A DNA stretch of 64,000 nucleotides from Streptoverticillium olivoreticuli subsp. olivoreticuli (GTDB taxonomy: Bacteria > Actinomycetota > Actinomycetes > Streptomycetales > Streptomycetaceae). The stretch is from assembly GCF_003391135.1 (NCBI RefSeq), contig NZ_CP031455.1:4247001-4311000 (forward strand), written 5' to 3'. A program made the translations under genes and the position numbers. The number at the start of each line of letters is the position of its first letter. Position 1 is the first letter of the stretch. The notes beneath the pieces are model-generated. The model had not been told where the DNA came from. It was given only the letters and a program-made list of their open reading frames with translations, and searched no databases. Below are positions 63,153 through 64,000 of the stretch, in pieces.

Positions 63153-64000
63153 TCAGAGCTCGCGTACGCCCGAGCGCCAGACCGCCGAGACCAGGGGGAC
63201 CCCGGGGCGGTAGGCGAGGTGGACGTGCGAGGGGGCTTCGAGGAGGCTGAGGTCGGCCCGGGCACCGGGGGTGATGCGGCCGATGTCCGTACGGCGCAGG
63301 GCCGCCGCGCCACCCGCCGTCGCCGACCAGACGGCCTCGTCGGGGGTCATGCCCATGTCGCGCACGGCCAGGGCGATGCAGAAGGGCACCGAACTCGTGT
63401 AGGACGAGCCGGGGTTGCAGTCCGTGGACAGGGCGACGGTGGCGCCCGCGTCGAGCAGGCGGCGCGCGTCGGGCCACGGGGCGCGCGTGGAGAACTCCGC
63501 GCCGGGCAGCAGCGTGGCCACGGTGTTCCCGTTGGCGAGGGCGTCGACGTCCGCGTCGGTGAGGTGGGTGCAGTGGTCGGCGGAGGCCGCGTCCAGCTCG
63601 ACGGCCAGCTGGACGCCGGGGCCGTACGAGAGCTGGTTGGCGTGCACGCGGGGGATCAGCCCGCGGGCGGCTCCGGCGGCGAGGATCGTACGGGCCTGGT
63701 CGCCGTCGAAGGCGCCCTTCTCGCAGAACACGTCGACCCAACGGGCGTGCGGCACGCAGGCGTCGAGCATCGGGCCGGTGACGAGGTCGACGTACGCGGC
63801 GGGGTCGTCGGCGTAGTCGGGGGAGACGATGTGGGCGCCGAGGTAGGTGACCTCGTCGGTGTGGGCCGCGGCGATCCGCAGGGCGCGGGCCTCGTCCTCG
63901 ACGGTGAGGCCGTAGCCGGACTTGGTCTCCAGGGTGGTGGTGCCCTGGCGCAGCGCCTCGCGCAGGTGGCGGAGGAGGTTGGCCTCCAGCGCCTCGTCGC
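63153..64000 (-). CDS. hutI: Imidazolonepropionase, N-terminal end outside window
   Basis: The last 282 residues of an amidohydrolase that converts imidazolonepropionate to formiminoglutamate in histidine breakdown. TTTLETKSGYGL, TYLGAHIVS, FCEKGAFDG, RVHANQLSYGPG, SADHCTHL and STDCNPGSSYTSSVPFC are typical HutI segments with metal-ligand His and Asp. Stop at 63153; the start and N-terminal part lie beyond the right edge. Only the fragment can be judged, but the family call is firm. Confidence 0.95.
   Translation of the reverse strand, partial: DEALEANLLRHLREALRQGTTTLETKSGYGLTVEDEARALRIAAAHTDEVTYLGAHIVSPDYADDPAAYVDLVTGPMLDACVPHARWVDVFCEKGAFDGDQARTILAAGAARGLIPRVHANQLSYGPGVQLAVELDAASADHCTHLTDADVDALANGNTVATLLPGAEFSTRAPWPDARRLLDAGATVALSTDCNPGSSYTSSVPFCIALAVRDMGMTPDEAVWSATAGGAAALRRTDIGRITPGARADLSLLEAPSHVHLAYRPGVPLVSAVWRSGVREL

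Overview
The window looks like a Streptomyces chromosome segment. It has very high G+C with strong GC bias at third codon positions, many GTG starts, GTGA/ATGA start-stop overlaps, leaderless genes, and Streptomyces marker genes: whiB, coenzyme F420 genes, XRE/DUF5753 plus DUF397 regulators, and a SigB-type sigma factor with its partners. The core gene order resembles what I remember of the S. coelicolor SCO3023-SCO3073 region (ahcY, manA/manB, whiB, cofD, LCP genes, purE/purK, draR/draK, sigI, hutI); that synteny is from memory and was not checked.

Layout. 1-9.7 kb: ahcY (cut by the left edge), a divergent stand-alone PTS fructose permease fruA, then a minus-strand run of cation transporter, manA, a SIS-domain isomerase-like gene, a Trm112-like protein, phosphomannomutase manB and a DUF3499 protein (mannose-phosphate supply). 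9.9-16.5 kb: a zincin-like protein, a DUF5719 exported protein coupled to a very large GT2 membrane glycosyltransferase, and the developmental regulator whiB. 16.9-24.9 kb: a Cys-rich leader peptide in front of a cysteine dioxygenase, cofD-fbiB (coenzyme F420), a DNA glycosylase, a sugar-1-phosphate nucleotidyltransferase, a PGRP-type amidase and a TIGR03089 protein. 25-36.2 kb: five LytR-CpsA-Psr (LCP) ligases, interrupted by a lectin-like secreted protein, a small exported protein, a DUF4288 protein, a GT2 and a thioesterase. 36.2-48 kb: VOC protein, acyl-CoA dehydrogenase, UDP-glucose dehydrogenase, dipeptidase, purE, purK, GtrA, the draR-draK two-component system and a POT peptide transporter.

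48-54.7 kb is an accessory island: an HTH gene, a compact five-gene WhiJ-like operon, and a second WhiJ-like regulator plus DUF397 pair. The second regulator has been broken near its 3' end by an intact IS1380-family element. That insertion can be read base by base: matching inverted repeats, a 5-bp target duplication (CTAAG), and an ancestral reading frame that rejoins exactly. 54.9-64 kb: a three-gene cell-surface operon (LPXTG protein, DUF916-like, Ig/neocarzinostatin-like), an anti-sigma-type ATPase, a STAS antagonist, a SigB-type sigma factor, small zinc-ribbon proteins, a DUF5937/ArsR regulator, a serine hydrolase and hutI (cut by the right edge).

How the genes fit together: much of the window concerns the cell envelope and development. 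Mannose and UDP-glucuronate precursors, glycosyltransferases, LCP ligases, an amidase and sortase-type surface proteins sit beside whiB, draRK and a sigma-factor switch. The strongest second-look signals are the IS-interrupted regulator, the Cys leader peptide with rare TGT codons, the compact WhiJ-like operon with unannotatable tiny genes, and a palindromic repeat inserted in frame in purK. No CRISPR array, rRNA or tRNA was seen.
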